A DNA stretch of 64,000 nt from the NCBI GenBank assembly GCA_963820995.1, contig CAWGCL010000001.1:62001-126000 (forward strand), written 5' to 3'. Numbering within the stretch: the first letter of the stretch is position 1; every line of letters starts with the position of its first letter. Under the pieces are notes generated by a model, which worked only from the letters and a program-made list of their open reading frames with translations, did no database searches and was not told where the DNA came from. The translations under genes and the position numbers were made by a program. Shown in pieces: positions 1 through 8,918 of this stretch. This stretch comes from JAGTVG01 sp963820995 (GTDB lineage Bacteria; Bacteroidota; Bacteroidia; Cytophagales; Cyclobacteriaceae).

Positions 1-1451
1 CCAGTTTTAGCAAAAGAACGAAAGAAATGATGGTTAGAAAAACAGCTGGCGCACATAGAGCCCAATTAGTGTTTCAAATTGTATCTGAATCAGTCATTTT
101 AAGCTTATTGGCTTTAATGTTTTCTATAATTCTTATTGAATTGACCTTGCCTTCATTTAATACATTTTTCAATAGATCATTACAACTTGACCTGCCATCT
201 TCCAAAATGTTGATTTTTTATATCCTCCCTGTAACCATAATTTTTGGATTTTTAACCGGTATTTTTCCGGCTTTGTTTACATCGGGGAAGAATCTTTTCA
301 ATAAACACAGGTCAAATTTAAAAATTTCGAGAATTCGTAGTTATGCTGTTATCAGCCAGTTTGTTATTTCAATTTTATTAATTACATGTTCTATATTTAT
401 CCTTAAACAACTTCAATACATACAAAAATCACCTTTAGGATTTGATCCTTCATATATTATAAAAGTTCCGCTTAGCCGGGAATTGGGTTCGAAATTTGAA
501 TCCTATAAAGAAGAGTTATTAAAAAACCATAGGATCCTCAATATTAGTTGTGGTCAGGCAGTTCCATTTAACGAAGATTATAAAACCAATGGGATCTCCT
601 GGCGTGGTAAAGATCCTGAATATGCTCCATTATTCCGATATTCTATTACGACCAACGGTTTCATTGAGACATTCGGAATGAATATTTCCGAAGGAAGGAA
701 TTTTTATGAGGATTATTCTTTTGATAATACAAATTATATAATCAACGAAGAAGCAGTAAAATATATGGGCCTGGAAAATCCAATTGGGGAAAAAATCTCC
801 TTTTGGGACGATCCTGGAGAAATCATTGGGATAGTAAAAGATTTTCATCATGTTTCTTTACATCGAAAAATCCTGCCTCATATTATTTCGATAAATCCAA
901 AACATTTCAATGCACTTAAATATGTATTTATTAAGATTTCCTCCAATGAAATAAATGCCACCTTAAAGTATATTCAATCAATCACATCTGACATCCTCCC
1001 TGATCTTTCATTTGAATTTAGTTTTATTGACCAGGAGATTGAAGATCTTTATCAATCAGAACAAAGATTTGCTGACGTTATCATGTATTTTACTATCATT
1101 ACTTTAATTATTTGTGCCCTTGGGGTATTCGGGATCACAGCTTTCCTTGGTGAACAAAGGTCTAAAGAAATTGGGATCCGGAAAGTCTACGGAGCAACCA
1201 ACTTTAGCATTGTTTCCTTATTTAATATAAAGATCATAAGATGGGTAACTATATCTTCTATGATCGCATTTCCAATTTCATACGGAATATCTTTAATCTG
1301 GCTTAACAACTTTGCTTATAAGACCACCCTATCCTGGTGGGTTATAGTCTTATCAGGATTCATCGCAGTATTTATTGGCTTGAGTACTTCCAGTTATGAA
1401 ACAATAAAAGCCGCATTGAAAAATCCGGTAAAATCTCTCCGCTATGAATGA
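1..1451 (+). CDS. ABC transporter permease (MacB/FtsX type), 5' truncated by window edge
   Basis: The reading frame is open back to base 3, and the residues before the first ATG (base 27) read SKRTKE followed by MMVRKTAGA. This matches the SKR-KEIGIRK-GA loop that normally lies inside FtsX/MacB permeases, so the true start lies left of the window. A second copy of the same motif (EQRSKEIGIRKVYGA, near base 1150) precedes the last two membrane segments, giving the usual duplicated FtsX-domain layout with an extracytoplasmic region between. Several hydrophobic segments are visible (about residues 22-45, 62-84, 105-125 and three at the C-terminus, counted from base 27). The family acts with an ATPase in lipoprotein or peptide export or in cell-envelope signalling; the substrate cannot be told from the sequence. 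Confidence 0.9.
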   Translation, partial: SFSKRTKEMMVRKTAGAHRAQLVFQIVSESVILSLLALMFSIILIELTLPSFNTFFNRSLQLDLPSSKMLIFYILPVTIIFGFLTGIFPALFTSGKNLFNKHRSNLKISRIRSYAVISQFVISILLITCSIFILKQLQYIQKSPLGFDPSYIIKVPLSRELGSKFESYKEELLKNHRILNISCGQAVPFNEDYKTNGISWRGKDPEYAPLFRYSITTNGFIETFGMNISEGRNFYEDYSFDNTNYIINEEAVKYMGLENPIGEKISFWDDPGEIIGIVKDFHHVSLHRKILPHIISINPKHFNALKYVFIKISSNEINATLKYIQSITSDILPDLSFEFSFIDQEIEDLYQSEQRFADVIMYFTIITLIICALGVFGITAFLGEQRSKEIGIRKVYGATNFSIVSLFNIKIIRWVTISSMIAFPISYGISLIWLNNFAYKTTLSWWVIVLSGFIAVFIGLSTSSYETIKAALKNPVKSLRYE

Positions 1452-1778
1452 AGATTTGGAAAAATTCTAAGCTTCTGCTAATCTAAAGTCTAAACCAGGT
1501 GACTATTGGTTGCTTGAAAGGACTTTATTTGAAATATATAACTGAGATCATATTGCACCGGCTCAGTGTGAAACGTGTTTTCTGTAATTTAAACATTGTT
1601 TTATGGTGTTGTTAACAAAATTCAGTGTCGTTTTTGGTTGTTCATATCTGGTTTCAGGAACATTTTTATTGCCTTCCTTCATATCAAAAGACAGGAAGGA
1701 TTTGTCATTCCATTCAATTTCTTTTGGTTGATTTTAATTAAACGTTTAAAACCCATGGATTTGTTTGCTGGTTATTCG
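1452..1778. other. Intergenic region between convergent genes
   Basis: This stretch of about 330 bases lies between the ends of the ABC permease (plus) and the small lipoprotein gene (minus). I see no convincing coding frame, strong hairpin or repeat in it. Short open frames here lack any recognisable protein features. Confidence 0.5.
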
Positions 1779-2084
1779 TCAAAGAGCAATTTTCTCTATT
1801 CGTTCAATGATGATTTCATCTCCTAAACATGCATTTTCATCAGCAATCCAATCGAGGTACACTTGAATTGGAAATTCTTCAATATTTAAATCAAGGTTGC
1901 TGTTCTCAGGAAGTTTATTAAAACGGTATGTTTCTGAATTTATATCGATAAACCACCCTCCACAACACATACATCTTCGAAAATCATCTCCTGTTATTAT
2001 GCCTATATCTTTGAAGTCTCTATTTACTTCATCAGAGCACGCACTAATTAATATTACAATTATTGTGATCAGAAACTTACGCAT
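1779..2084 (-). CDS. Small lipoprotein with CxCCGGW motif (hypothetical)
   Basis: Start chosen at the ATG at 2084, because MRKFLITIIVILISACS is a classic lipoprotein signal peptide with a lipobox Cys; upstream in-frame codons to 2159 add a non-signal-like extension. The mature part is about 85 residues and contains RRCMCCGGWFIDI, ETYRF-LPENS and a C-terminal GDEIIIERIEKI. I recognise this pattern from conserved uncharacterised Bacteroidota lipoproteins. The Cys cluster could bind metal or form a disulfide, but no function is known to me. It is convergent with the ABC permease and stands alone. Confidence 0.75.
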   Translation of the reverse strand: MRKFLITIIVILISACSDEVNRDFKDIGIITGDDFRRCMCCGGWFIDINSETYRFNKLPENSNLDLNIEEFPIQVYLDWIADENACLGDEIIIERIEKIAL

Positions 2085-2364
2085 ATTCCTGGCATTTATC
2101 GATTCTATCTTGTTTAAAGAGACAATAATTGCAGTAAAAGTTGGAAGAACACAAGACAAGGATTAGCAACCTGGCTCTGTATTTTTTGATCAAACATACA
2201 ATTTCTGCTTATGATTAGGACATTTGATAAAGAGGAAGTGTGTTGACAGGGATTCCGGGTAATGCACTGCGCGCAGGCTTGCTTTTTTTACCTATAGCTA
2301 TTTTCATTCATATGGTCAAAACGGAGAGAGAATACATTAGATACTTTTTTTTCGCTTAGCCACG
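2085..2364. other. Intergenic region with a small GC palindrome
   Basis: No gene is recognisable here. A 10-base palindrome CTGCGCGCAG (2267-2276) is followed by a T-rich run (2282-2289) on the plus strand. It could be a weak terminator or a degraded repeat, but no plus-strand gene ends close by. Confidence 0.35.
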
Positions 2365-2603
2365 CCAATATTAAATGGTTTAAGGCCTTAGGTTGTGGTA
2401 GCTATTTGACTTTCCCCAAATTTTCGTAAATTGTATCACGCTCCGAAGCTTTAGTGAAGGAGAGAATATAGACAGGTTATCCGGTGGTTGATTTTTTAAT
2501 TCAAAATAACATCGTCATCACTGATTTAAACGAATGAAACATCCAACAAAGAAGGCTTGTGGCCATTATGTTTAATGACAATTTTGGCTATACCTCTTTT
2601 TGG
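2365..2603 (+). pseudogene. Relic of the 5' end and leader of a class III cyclase gene
   Basis: Bases 2365-2465 align by eye with 5503-5606, the leader of the intact cyclase gene: both carry AATATTAAAT, AGGCCTTAG, a CCCAA-TTTTC block, TAA-TTGT and CGAAGCTTTA-GAAGG-AGAA in the same order. Further on, 2543-2603 translates in one frame to QQRRLVAIMFNDNFGYTSFW, against TQRRLAAIMFTDIEGYTSLM in the intact gene. The relic has an upstream in-frame stop, no usable start codon, and loses similarity after about 20 codons. It therefore looks like a truncated duplicate or recombination scar that now forms the upstream region of the RraA-family gene. Whether its promoter still works is unknown. Confidence 0.7.
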
Positions 2604-2677
2604 GAGCCTGTTTTTTCAATCGGTGCTTTCATATATTTCAATATAAAAACCAATTAAAATTCTTAAAAACTAATATT

Positions 2678-3610
2678 ATGAATAAAAAAATTGTACTTCT
2701 AATTGCATTAGTCTTATGCGGTTTAAATTTAATAGCGCAACGTGTAGGCTCCTCGCCTGAATACATAAAAGCCCTGACTGCAGAATGGACAGGTGAACGA
2801 TTTCCTGATGGCAGGCCGAAAGTACCGGATGCCCTGCTTGAAAGATTAAAGAATATTTCTATCGAGGAAGCATGGGGCGTATTGCGAAACAAAGGATTTC
2901 AAAACCAATTCGAAGGCGACTGGAAAATTATTAATCCGGATGAGGTCATGACAGGGCGTGTAGTTACAGCCCAGTATATGCCGCTCAGGCCCGATTTTCA
3001 AAAGCAAATTAAGGAACAAGGTAAGATTGAGGAAAGAGCACAAAAGGGAGGGACCAATTCATGGCCAATTGATATCCTGACAACAGGAGATGTTTATGTA
3101 GCCGATGGTTACGGAAAAATAGCTGATGGCACTTTAATTGGCGACAACCTTGGAAATGCAATTTTTACGAATTCACAACGTGGCGTGATTTTTTATGGAT
3201 CAGTAAGAGATGAACAAGGTTTGGCCGAAATAAAAGGTTTTAACGGATGGATAAAGGGATCAGATCCTTCATATATTCAACAGATGATGCTGACTTCAAT
3301 AAATGCACCAATTCGGGTTGGGCGGGCAATTGTATTGCCAGGCGATATTGTATTGGCCAACAAATATGGTGTTATTTTCATACCCGCTTACCTGGTCGAA
3401 AATCTGATTTTGACTTCCGAAGTTACTGGACTTCGAGATGAATTTGGTCATCAGCGGCTGCGAGAAAATAAATATCTACCCGGTCAGATTGATAGTGAAT
3501 GGACTGAAGAAATCAAAGAAGATTTTCTGAACTGGTTAAATAATTATCCGGGTAAATTACCGATGTCGAAAGAAGAATTGGACAACTACCTGAAAGAAAG
3601 AAATTATTAA
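2678..3610 (+). CDS. RraA family protein with Sec signal peptide (putative aldolase)
   Basis: Start chosen at ATG 2678, which gives a signal peptide (MNKKIVLLIALVLCGLNLIAQ) and a 310-residue product. A longer in-frame extension from TTG 2600 runs into the cyclase relic and is unlikely. The RraA core is seen as ADGTLIGDNLGNAIFTNSQ and GVIFYGSVRDEQGLAEIKG; the conserved G-D and the R-D pair match the RraA/HMG-aldolase active-site region. Family members cleave or decarboxylate 4-hydroxy-2-oxo acids with a divalent metal, or (the E. coli namesake) inhibit RNase E. Most are cytosolic and shorter, so export is unusual. The next gene encodes an exported enolase-superfamily dehydratase or racemase, which suggests joint processing of a sugar acid outside the cytoplasm. 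That pairing is inference. Confidence 0.85.
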   Translation: MNKKIVLLIALVLCGLNLIAQRVGSSPEYIKALTAEWTGERFPDGRPKVPDALLERLKNISIEEAWGVLRNKGFQNQFEGDWKIINPDEVMTGRVVTAQYMPLRPDFQKQIKEQGKIEERAQKGGTNSWPIDILTTGDVYVADGYGKIADGTLIGDNLGNAIFTNSQRGVIFYGSVRDEQGLAEIKGFNGWIKGSDPSYIQQMMLTSINAPIRVGRAIVLPGDIVLANKYGVIFIPAYLVENLILTSEVTGLRDEFGHQRLRENKYLPGQIDSEWTEEIKEDFLNWLNNYPGKLPMSKEELDNYLKERNY

Positions 3611-3756
3611 TGCAGTTTGAATCATATATAACAGTTGAAATCACAAAATTCAATACATATTGAAAATCACATGTTAAACTAAGTTAAACACAAAGGTGGA
3701 TGAATACGATTTCTGTACCATACTACTTGGAGCATTGTATCCGATAAGTGTGGGAT

Positions 3757-3774
3757 CCCCCGCTATAGCGGGAC
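3757..3774. repeat. Short palindromic (REP-like) element
   Basis: A perfect 14-base palindrome CCCGCTATAGCGGG (3759-3772), extendable by a few bases, is followed by ACAGACTTCCGACC. It lies in the 198-base gap between the RraA-family gene and the enolase-superfamily gene. Short GC-rich palindromes of this kind are dispersed in many Bacteroidota genomes. It may act as a transcript-stabilising hairpin between the two genes. Confidence 0.5.
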
Positions 3775-3808
3775 AGACTTCCGACCTTTGAAAATAAATT
3801 TTATACAG

Positions 3809-5287
3809 ATGAAAAATATTATACAAGAAATTAGTGCTCAAAACAAAAAGATAGAAAGTAAAGAAGCCGAAAGCATAAAGGCTGAAATAGAAAATCCAGC
3901 CACAAGTAATAACCGGCGAAATTTTCTTAAAAAAACTGCATTTGGAGGAATCGCTTTGGGAGGGATGATGAATTTGTCCATTGAAGATACCCTTGCCCAG
4001 ACCACTGCAAAAGTATCGCGAGCATCAAAACCTTCAGAATTGAAAATAACGGATATGCGTTATGCCGTGACATCAGTCCTTGGAGGCACACCTATTATTC
4101 GTATTGACACTAATCAGGGAGTTTATGGCTTGGGGGAAGTTAGAGATGGAGCTGACGTCCGTTATGCCCTGATGCTCAAAAGCCGCATTCTTGGACTTAA
4201 TCCATGTAATGTGGAAATGATATTTAAAATAATTAAGCAGTTTGGTGGACAGGGCCGTCAGGCTGGTGGTGTTTGTGGTGTAGAAATGGCACTCTGGGAT
4301 ATAGTCGGTAAAGCATATGGAGTTCCAGCCTGGCAATTGTTAGGAGGAAGGTATCGCAGTAGTGTCAGACTGTATGCTGACACACCTGGGGGTAAAGACC
4401 GGGAAGAACAGATTGAGCGTGTTAAGTACCGTATTAATGAACAGGGGTATACATGGCTTAAAATGGATCTTTCCATCAATTCCCTGAGGGGCATTCCGGA
4501 TACTCTTGTGAACGAGGAGTTTTGGAAAGGAGGCCAGTATGACACAAGGGATTACATGGGTTATGGGAATGCAAAGCACCCATTTACCCAGATACAAATC
4601 ACAGATAAAGGATTGGAAGAACTAGTCAGGATCGCAGATGACGCACGTAACCTACTTGGCTGGGATATTCCCATTTCCACAGACCACTATGGTCATTTTG
4701 ATCTAAACAACGGCATCCGGTTGGGAAGGGCTGTTGAAAAGTACCGGTTGGCATGGCTTGAAGATATGGTTTCATGGGAATATACAGAACAATGGAAAAC
4801 AATTACAGATGCACTCGAAACGCCTACGACTACCGGTGAAGATATTTATCTGCTGAAATACTTTAAACCGCTTATAGATATCCATGCTGTGGATATAGTT
4901 CACCCCGACCTGGCATCTTCCGGAGGGCTTTTAGAGACTAAAAAAATTGGTGATTACGCCGAGGAAAACGGCATTGCAATGGCCATGCACCAGGCAGGGA
5001 CACCGGTTTCATTTATGGCTAATGTGCACTGTGCCGCAGCCACACAGAATTTCCTGGCCCTGGAACATCATTCGGTTGATCTGCCCTGGTGGGAAGATTT
5101 GGTGACCATGACTGATGGTAATCCGATCATTGAAAAGGGTTTTGCTCCTGTCCCCGAATCGCCTGGTTTAGGAATTGAATTAAATGAAGATGTTGTTAAG
5201 GAACATTTAGACAGAAGAGATAAGAGCTTTTTTGCCCCAACGGATGAGTGGAACGAAAAACGTTCACATGACAGGCCCTGGAGTTAA
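3809..5287 (+). CDS. Tat-exported enolase-superfamily enzyme (mandelate racemase / muconate lactonizing type)
   Basis: Start chosen at ATG 3809 (492 aa); a TTG at 3788 is possible. A twin-arginine signal (NNRRNFLKKTAFGG, residues about 34-47) sits after a short lead. The MR/MLE barrel follows: a Lys in YTWLKMDLS, then metal-ligand candidates Asp in STDHYGHFD, Glu in AWLEDMVSWEY and Glu in TTGEDIY, then an AMHQAGTPVS segment with a candidate catalytic His. This is the layout of sugar-acid dehydratases and racemases of the superfamily, but the substrate cannot be assigned. It lies downstream of the exported RraA-family protein, and a strong terminator follows directly. The dehydratase role is inferred from family and context. 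Confidence 0.85.
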   Translation: MKNIIQEISAQNKKIESKEAESIKAEIENPATSNNRRNFLKKTAFGGIALGGMMNLSIEDTLAQTTAKVSRASKPSELKITDMRYAVTSVLGGTPIIRIDTNQGVYGLGEVRDGADVRYALMLKSRILGLNPCNVEMIFKIIKQFGGQGRQAGGVCGVEMALWDIVGKAYGVPAWQLLGGRYRSSVRLYADTPGGKDREEQIERVKYRINEQGYTWLKMDLSINSLRGIPDTLVNEEFWKGGQYDTRDYMGYGNAKHPFTQIQITDKGLEELVRIADDARNLLGWDIPISTDHYGHFDLNNGIRLGRAVEKYRLAWLEDMVSWEYTEQWKTITDALETPTTTGEDIYLLKYFKPLIDIHAVDIVHPDLASSGGLLETKKIGDYAEENGIAMAMHQAGTPVSFMANVHCAAATQNFLALEHHSVDLPWWEDLVTMTDGNPIIEKGFAPVPESPGLGIELNEDVVKEHLDRRDKSFFAPTDEWNEKRSHDRPWS

Positions 5288-5310
5288 ATGAGAAAGGCAT
5301 ACTAATCATA

Positions 5311-5346
5311 AAAGGTGCTGTTAGTAAAAATTAACAGCACCTTTTG
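5311..5346 (+). terminator. Rho-independent terminator after enolase-superfamily gene
   Basis: A perfect 13-bp stem (AAAGGTGCTGTTA at 5311-5323 pairing with TAACAGCACCTTT at 5332-5344) with an 8-base loop, ending in a T-rich tail. It begins 24 bases after the stop codon. Confidence 0.9.
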
Positions 5347-5661
5347 TTTAAAATCGAATAACAAGCAGCTGGCATCCAGGTAAAATCTGTTGGATTTTCC
5401 GCAAAAAATTTCGAGGGCCATAACATTCTAATGTGGCTCAAATGTTCTACGCCACAAATGTGCTTTTTGAAATTTCTTTGATTTTTCTAACCTGAAATAA
5501 TACTAATATTAAATAGTATTTAGGCCTTAGTTAGCGGAGACTATTAGAGTTTTCCCAATTTTTCTTAACTTGTGTCGCTTTACGAAGCTTTAACGAAGGA
5601 AAGAAGAGTATTACGATTAACTTTCGTACAGTTGGTTTTCTAATAAACAAAGTATACAGCC
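5346..5661 (+). promoter_or_regulatory. Leader/promoter region of the cyclase gene, duplicated upstream of the RraA-family gene
   Basis: No gene lies in this gap of about 315 bases. Bases 5503-5606 form a block that recurs, diverged but colinear, at 2365-2465. Shared elements include AATATTAAAT, AGGCCTTAG, TAA-TTGT (a possible minus-7 element) and CGAAGCTTTA. Conservation of this block in front of both an intact and a decayed cyclase start suggests it is the promoter and 5' untranslated leader. The exact transcription start cannot be read from the sequence. Confidence 0.5.
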
Positions 5662-7947
5662 TTGACGCAACGCCGCTTAGCAGCCATCATGTTTACCGAC
5701 ATTGAGGGATATACCTCCCTTATGCAGCAGAATGAGGAAAAGGCAATCCAGGCAAGGGATAAACACAGGTGGATATTCAACTCCATAACAGAGATAAACA
5801 AGGGAAGGATTTTACAATATTATGGAGATGGGACATTAAGTATTTTTGATAGCGCAATTGACGCAGTTAAATGTGCTATCGAAATGCAGCTTGGCTTCCT
5901 GAAAGATCCTGCCATACCAGTAAGAATTGGAATTCATACAGGTGACATAATTTTCAGCGATGAGGAGATTATTGGGGACAGTGTGAATATTGCATCTCGT
6001 ATAGAATCCTTAGCAACCGCTGGGAGTATTTTTATTTCAGGCAAGGTTTATGATGAAATCAAGAACCAGAAATCTATCAAAACCCAAAAGCTGAGATCAT
6101 TTAAGTTGAAGAATGTTGAAAAACCAATCGAAGTATATGCTATTTCGAACGTAGGCTTGATCGTCCCAAATCCTGAAACCATTGATTGTAAATCAGCCCT
6201 GGATGATGCTTCCTCATCTCTGGTACAAGAACGACAAAAATCAAAATTTTTAATCAGATTATCAGTCGTTTTAACTATTATTACCATTGTTGCAGCCTTG
6301 TTATTCGTCTTTTTTAATTTTGGAACTGGTAAAAAAACAGACCTGGATGAACTGGAAAAATCGATAGCGGTTCTTCCTTTGAATTACTTAAGCGAGGATC
6401 CGAGCAAAAAATACATAAATGACGGGATTCTGGACGCCATCACCGGACATCTCTCTACTATAGAAGGATTAAGGGTGATGCCCCGGACATCCGTGGAAAA
6501 ATACCGGGGGACAACGAAAACTGCTAAAGAAATTGGCAAAGAGTTAGACGTAAGCTATTTAATCGAAGGGAATTTCTTAATTGTAGAGGATCAGGTATCG
6601 ATTACCATTCAATTGGTAATTGCAGATGATGAGGCTCACATATATTATAACGAATATCAAAGAGATTATAAAGATATCATTGCCGTACAAAGTGAGGTAG
6701 CCCAAACCATTGCCAGGGAGATTGAAGTAGCCATTTCTCCTGAAGTCCGAAATAGAATAGAGAAAATACCGACCCGGAACCAGCAAGCCTATGACTTATA
6801 CCTTAAGGGACGGGATGCTTTTTTCAGATTTTATATGAATAGAAACAGTGCCGACCTCGAGAATTGCGTTCAACAGTTTGAGCAGGCAATAAGTTTGGAT
6901 AGTACATTCGCTCTACCCTTTGCATGGCTTGGCCGGGCTATTGAATACCAGATTGGACAAAAAATATTTATAGATTATGATGAAAATACTATTATATCAC
7001 TGTGTAACAAGGCACTATCTCTGGATCCTGATCTTGCTGATGGATATTGGATAAGAGGGCGGTATTACAGAAATATTGGAGAGTTTCAGAAAGCTATTAT
7101 TGATCTTACGAAAGCAATCGACATAAATCCAAATAATGTACTGGCATACCGCTATCTTGGATCTACTTACTTTTTCAATCGGGATTATGTTAATGCACTT
7201 GTAAATCTAAAAAAGGCTGAAAAATTAGAAAGGGGAAATGAATTGACTCAGCTATACAGTGATATTGGCCAGCTGTATATTTCAATCGGTGATTTCAAAA
7301 AAGGAGAAAAGTATTATAAAGAATCCATACGATTACAACCAAATTTTATAGAAGGTTACAGAAACCTGATCTGGGCACACATAAGACAAGGTGAATTTGA
7401 AACCGCTTATAATTACGCTGAAAAACTACTTTCTCTTTATCCGGACAATATGGCTAGTTACAGTATAATGGCTGAAACGCTTACAAATTTGAGAAGATAT
7501 AGTGAAGCGGAGGCATACTACAGGAAATGGTCAGCAAAATCGAAAGAGTTGGGTGAAAAAACACTCTTTAACCAACATCGTTTTGCCCTAATACTATGGA
7601 TGACGGGTAAAAAAGAAGAAGCAAGGGAGTTGTTCTACAAACACATGGAAGTATGTGGAAATAGTATAAGCAGTGGCGGTTTATATGGAAAAACCCTGGC
7701 AGCCTATGATCTGGCTGGAATTCATGCATTTCTTGGTGAAAAGAGGGAAGCATACAATTGGCTTAGGAGATACGAAAGGGATGGATTTATATTTGGATTA
7801 CATAAATATATACTAATAGATCAATTATTTGAAAGTCTATGGGAAGATGAAGAATTCAAAGCCATTACAAAGCAGGAGGAAAAAAAATTTGTTGAGATTA
7901 GGGCCGAAATAGATCAGCTGGATGAAATAAAAGATCTGGATTTGTGA
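5662..7947 (+). CDS. Membrane adenylate/guanylate cyclase with TolB-like domain and TPR repeats
   Basis: TTG start at 5662 gives MTQRRLAAIMFTDIEGYTS, which matches the ATG-started paralog at the right edge of the window. The class III cyclase domain (about residues 1-170) keeps both metal-binding Asp residues (D13 in FTDIEG and D56 in YYGDGTL). A single membrane helix follows at about 196-220. Then comes a TolB/FlgO-like region (SIAVLPLNYLSEDPSKKYINDG to about residue 375), and at least six TPR-like units to the C-terminus. The expected role is conversion of ATP or GTP to a cyclic nucleotide in response to an envelope or protein-interaction signal. Substrate choice between ATP and GTP is not decided here. 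The gene is monocistronic, flanked by its own leader and a downstream bidirectional terminator. Confidence 0.92.
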   Translation: MTQRRLAAIMFTDIEGYTSLMQQNEEKAIQARDKHRWIFNSITEINKGRILQYYGDGTLSIFDSAIDAVKCAIEMQLGFLKDPAIPVRIGIHTGDIIFSDEEIIGDSVNIASRIESLATAGSIFISGKVYDEIKNQKSIKTQKLRSFKLKNVEKPIEVYAISNVGLIVPNPETIDCKSALDDASSSLVQERQKSKFLIRLSVVLTIITIVAALLFVFFNFGTGKKTDLDELEKSIAVLPLNYLSEDPSKKYINDGILDAITGHLSTIEGLRVMPRTSVEKYRGTTKTAKEIGKELDVSYLIEGNFLIVEDQVSITIQLVIADDEAHIYYNEYQRDYKDIIAVQSEVAQTIAREIEVAISPEVRNRIEKIPTRNQQAYDLYLKGRDAFFRFYMNRNSADLENCVQQFEQAISLDSTFALPFAWLGRAIEYQIGQKIFIDYDENTIISLCNKALSLDPDLADGYWIRGRYYRNIGEFQKAIIDLTKAIDINPNNVLAYRYLGSTYFFNRDYVNALVNLKKAEKLERGNELTQLYSDIGQLYISIGDFKKGEKYYKESIRLQPNFIEGYRNLIWAHIRQGEFETAYNYAEKLLSLYPDNMASYSIMAETLTNLRRYSEAEAYYRKWSAKSKELGEKTLFNQHRFALILWMTGKKEEARELFYKHMEVCGNSISSGGLYGKTLAAYDLAGIHAFLGEKREAYNWLRRYERDGFIFGLHKYILIDQLFESLWEDEEFKAITKQEEKKFVEIRAEIDQLDEIKDLDL

Positions 7948-8061
7948 TTAAACAATTAATAACCTGAAATCGATTTGCGAACCCATCATTTGAACACATC
8001 ACAGAAAGTCAGGCATCTCCGGTTATATCTATTATTTTTCCTCCAATACAGAACTGAAAAA

Positions 8062-8088
8062 AAAATGCCTGGTTTATCCAGGCATTTT
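8062..8088. terminator. Bidirectional terminator between convergent genes
   Basis: An 11-bp perfect stem (AAAATGCCTGG at 8062-8072 and CCAGGCATTTT at 8078-8088) with a 5-base loop lies between the cyclase (plus) and the DUF2807 gene (minus). A-rich and T-rich flanks allow it to serve both strands. Confidence 0.88.
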
Positions 8089-8146
8089 ATTGTTCCAAAT
8101 TTCTAGAGGATTTTGAACTAACTGAATAATATTTTCATTAGTTTGA

Positions 8147-8809
8147 TCAATTGGCATTGATAAGATTAAGAGATCCGGACACTTCTTGATTAATCGTTGG
8201 ATTGCCTTTATATGATACTGTAGCAATTCCACTCACATCAAGGTCTAATGTATTAACAGCTGATATTTCAAAATCTCCAGATCCTGATACATTAATTGTT
8301 GTTGAATTTGTTTGAAGTTCAAAATTTTTGACCGCAACAAGACCGGATGAAATAATAGTTTGTTCATTGACAAAACCACTCAATTCGATATTTGAAGTGC
8401 CGGAGACATCCATATTCAGATTGGCCAGATCCAGATCACCATCAGATACAATGTCACTTACGCCGGAACTGGATATGTTTGTAATTTCTGGTATGGTGAC
8501 ATTCACCCAAACACCATAGTCCGTTTCAAAACATGTCACATTCTCTTTGAAGCCTATCTCCAAGGTTCCGTCCTTTACTTCATATGACAGTTCTGAAAAG
8601 ATTTCTGCTTCAGCCTCTACTATCACCTCAGAACTGGGAGCTTGCTTTATTCGTAGATTAACAGGTCCTAATAGGGATACGTTTTCAAACTCATCAAGAT
8701 CAAGTTGATATTCATTAACAGATCCTGAACCAATCAGACAAAGGTCTTCTTCTTTACAGCCTTGTGTAAGAAGTAATGCAAATAAAAAGATTACAAATAG
8801 ATTTTTCAT
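8147..8809 (-). CDS. DUF2807 (GIN-domain) lipoprotein, putative adhesin head
   Basis: The N-terminus is a lipoprotein signal (LFALLLTQGCKEE). The rest is a right-handed beta-solenoid-like pattern typical of DUF2807: LDEFENVSLLGPVNLRI near the start, then repeated short strands rich in Asp, Val, Ser and Gly (SGVSDIVSDGDLDLANLNMD, SGTSNIELSG, VSGSGDFEI). The family is widespread and uncharacterised in Bacteroidota; an adhesin or surface-structural role has been suggested by name only. It is the last gene of a minus-strand run led by a sigma factor, FecR and a TonB receptor, 109 bases after the receptor, so it may be co-regulated with them. Confidence 0.85.
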   Translation of the reverse strand: MKNLFVIFLFALLLTQGCKEEDLCLIGSGSVNEYQLDLDEFENVSLLGPVNLRIKQAPSSEVIVEAEAEIFSELSYEVKDGTLEIGFKENVTCFETDYGVWVNVTIPEITNISSSGVSDIVSDGDLDLANLNMDVSGTSNIELSGFVNEQTIISSGLVAVKNFELQTNSTTINVSGSGDFEISAVNTLDLDVSGIATVSYKGNPTINQEVSGSLNLINAN

Positions 8810-8918
8810 TTTATTAAAATTTAGTTTAATGATTACGTAATTTCCGGTATCCGGTTTATTTTTCTTTCCTGGAAAATCATCGCTGGAAAGACAATGATAA
8901 AATTTTGAAGATTATGCT

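Noticed and set aside
1596..1826. Open frame on the plus strand overlapping the small lipoprotein gene
   Set aside because: No signal or family features; it opposes and partly overlaps the better supported minus-strand lipoprotein.
2600..2677. Extended N-terminus of the RraA-family protein from TTG 2600
   Set aside because: The extension lies inside the cyclase relic and would bury the signal peptide that starts at ATG 2678.
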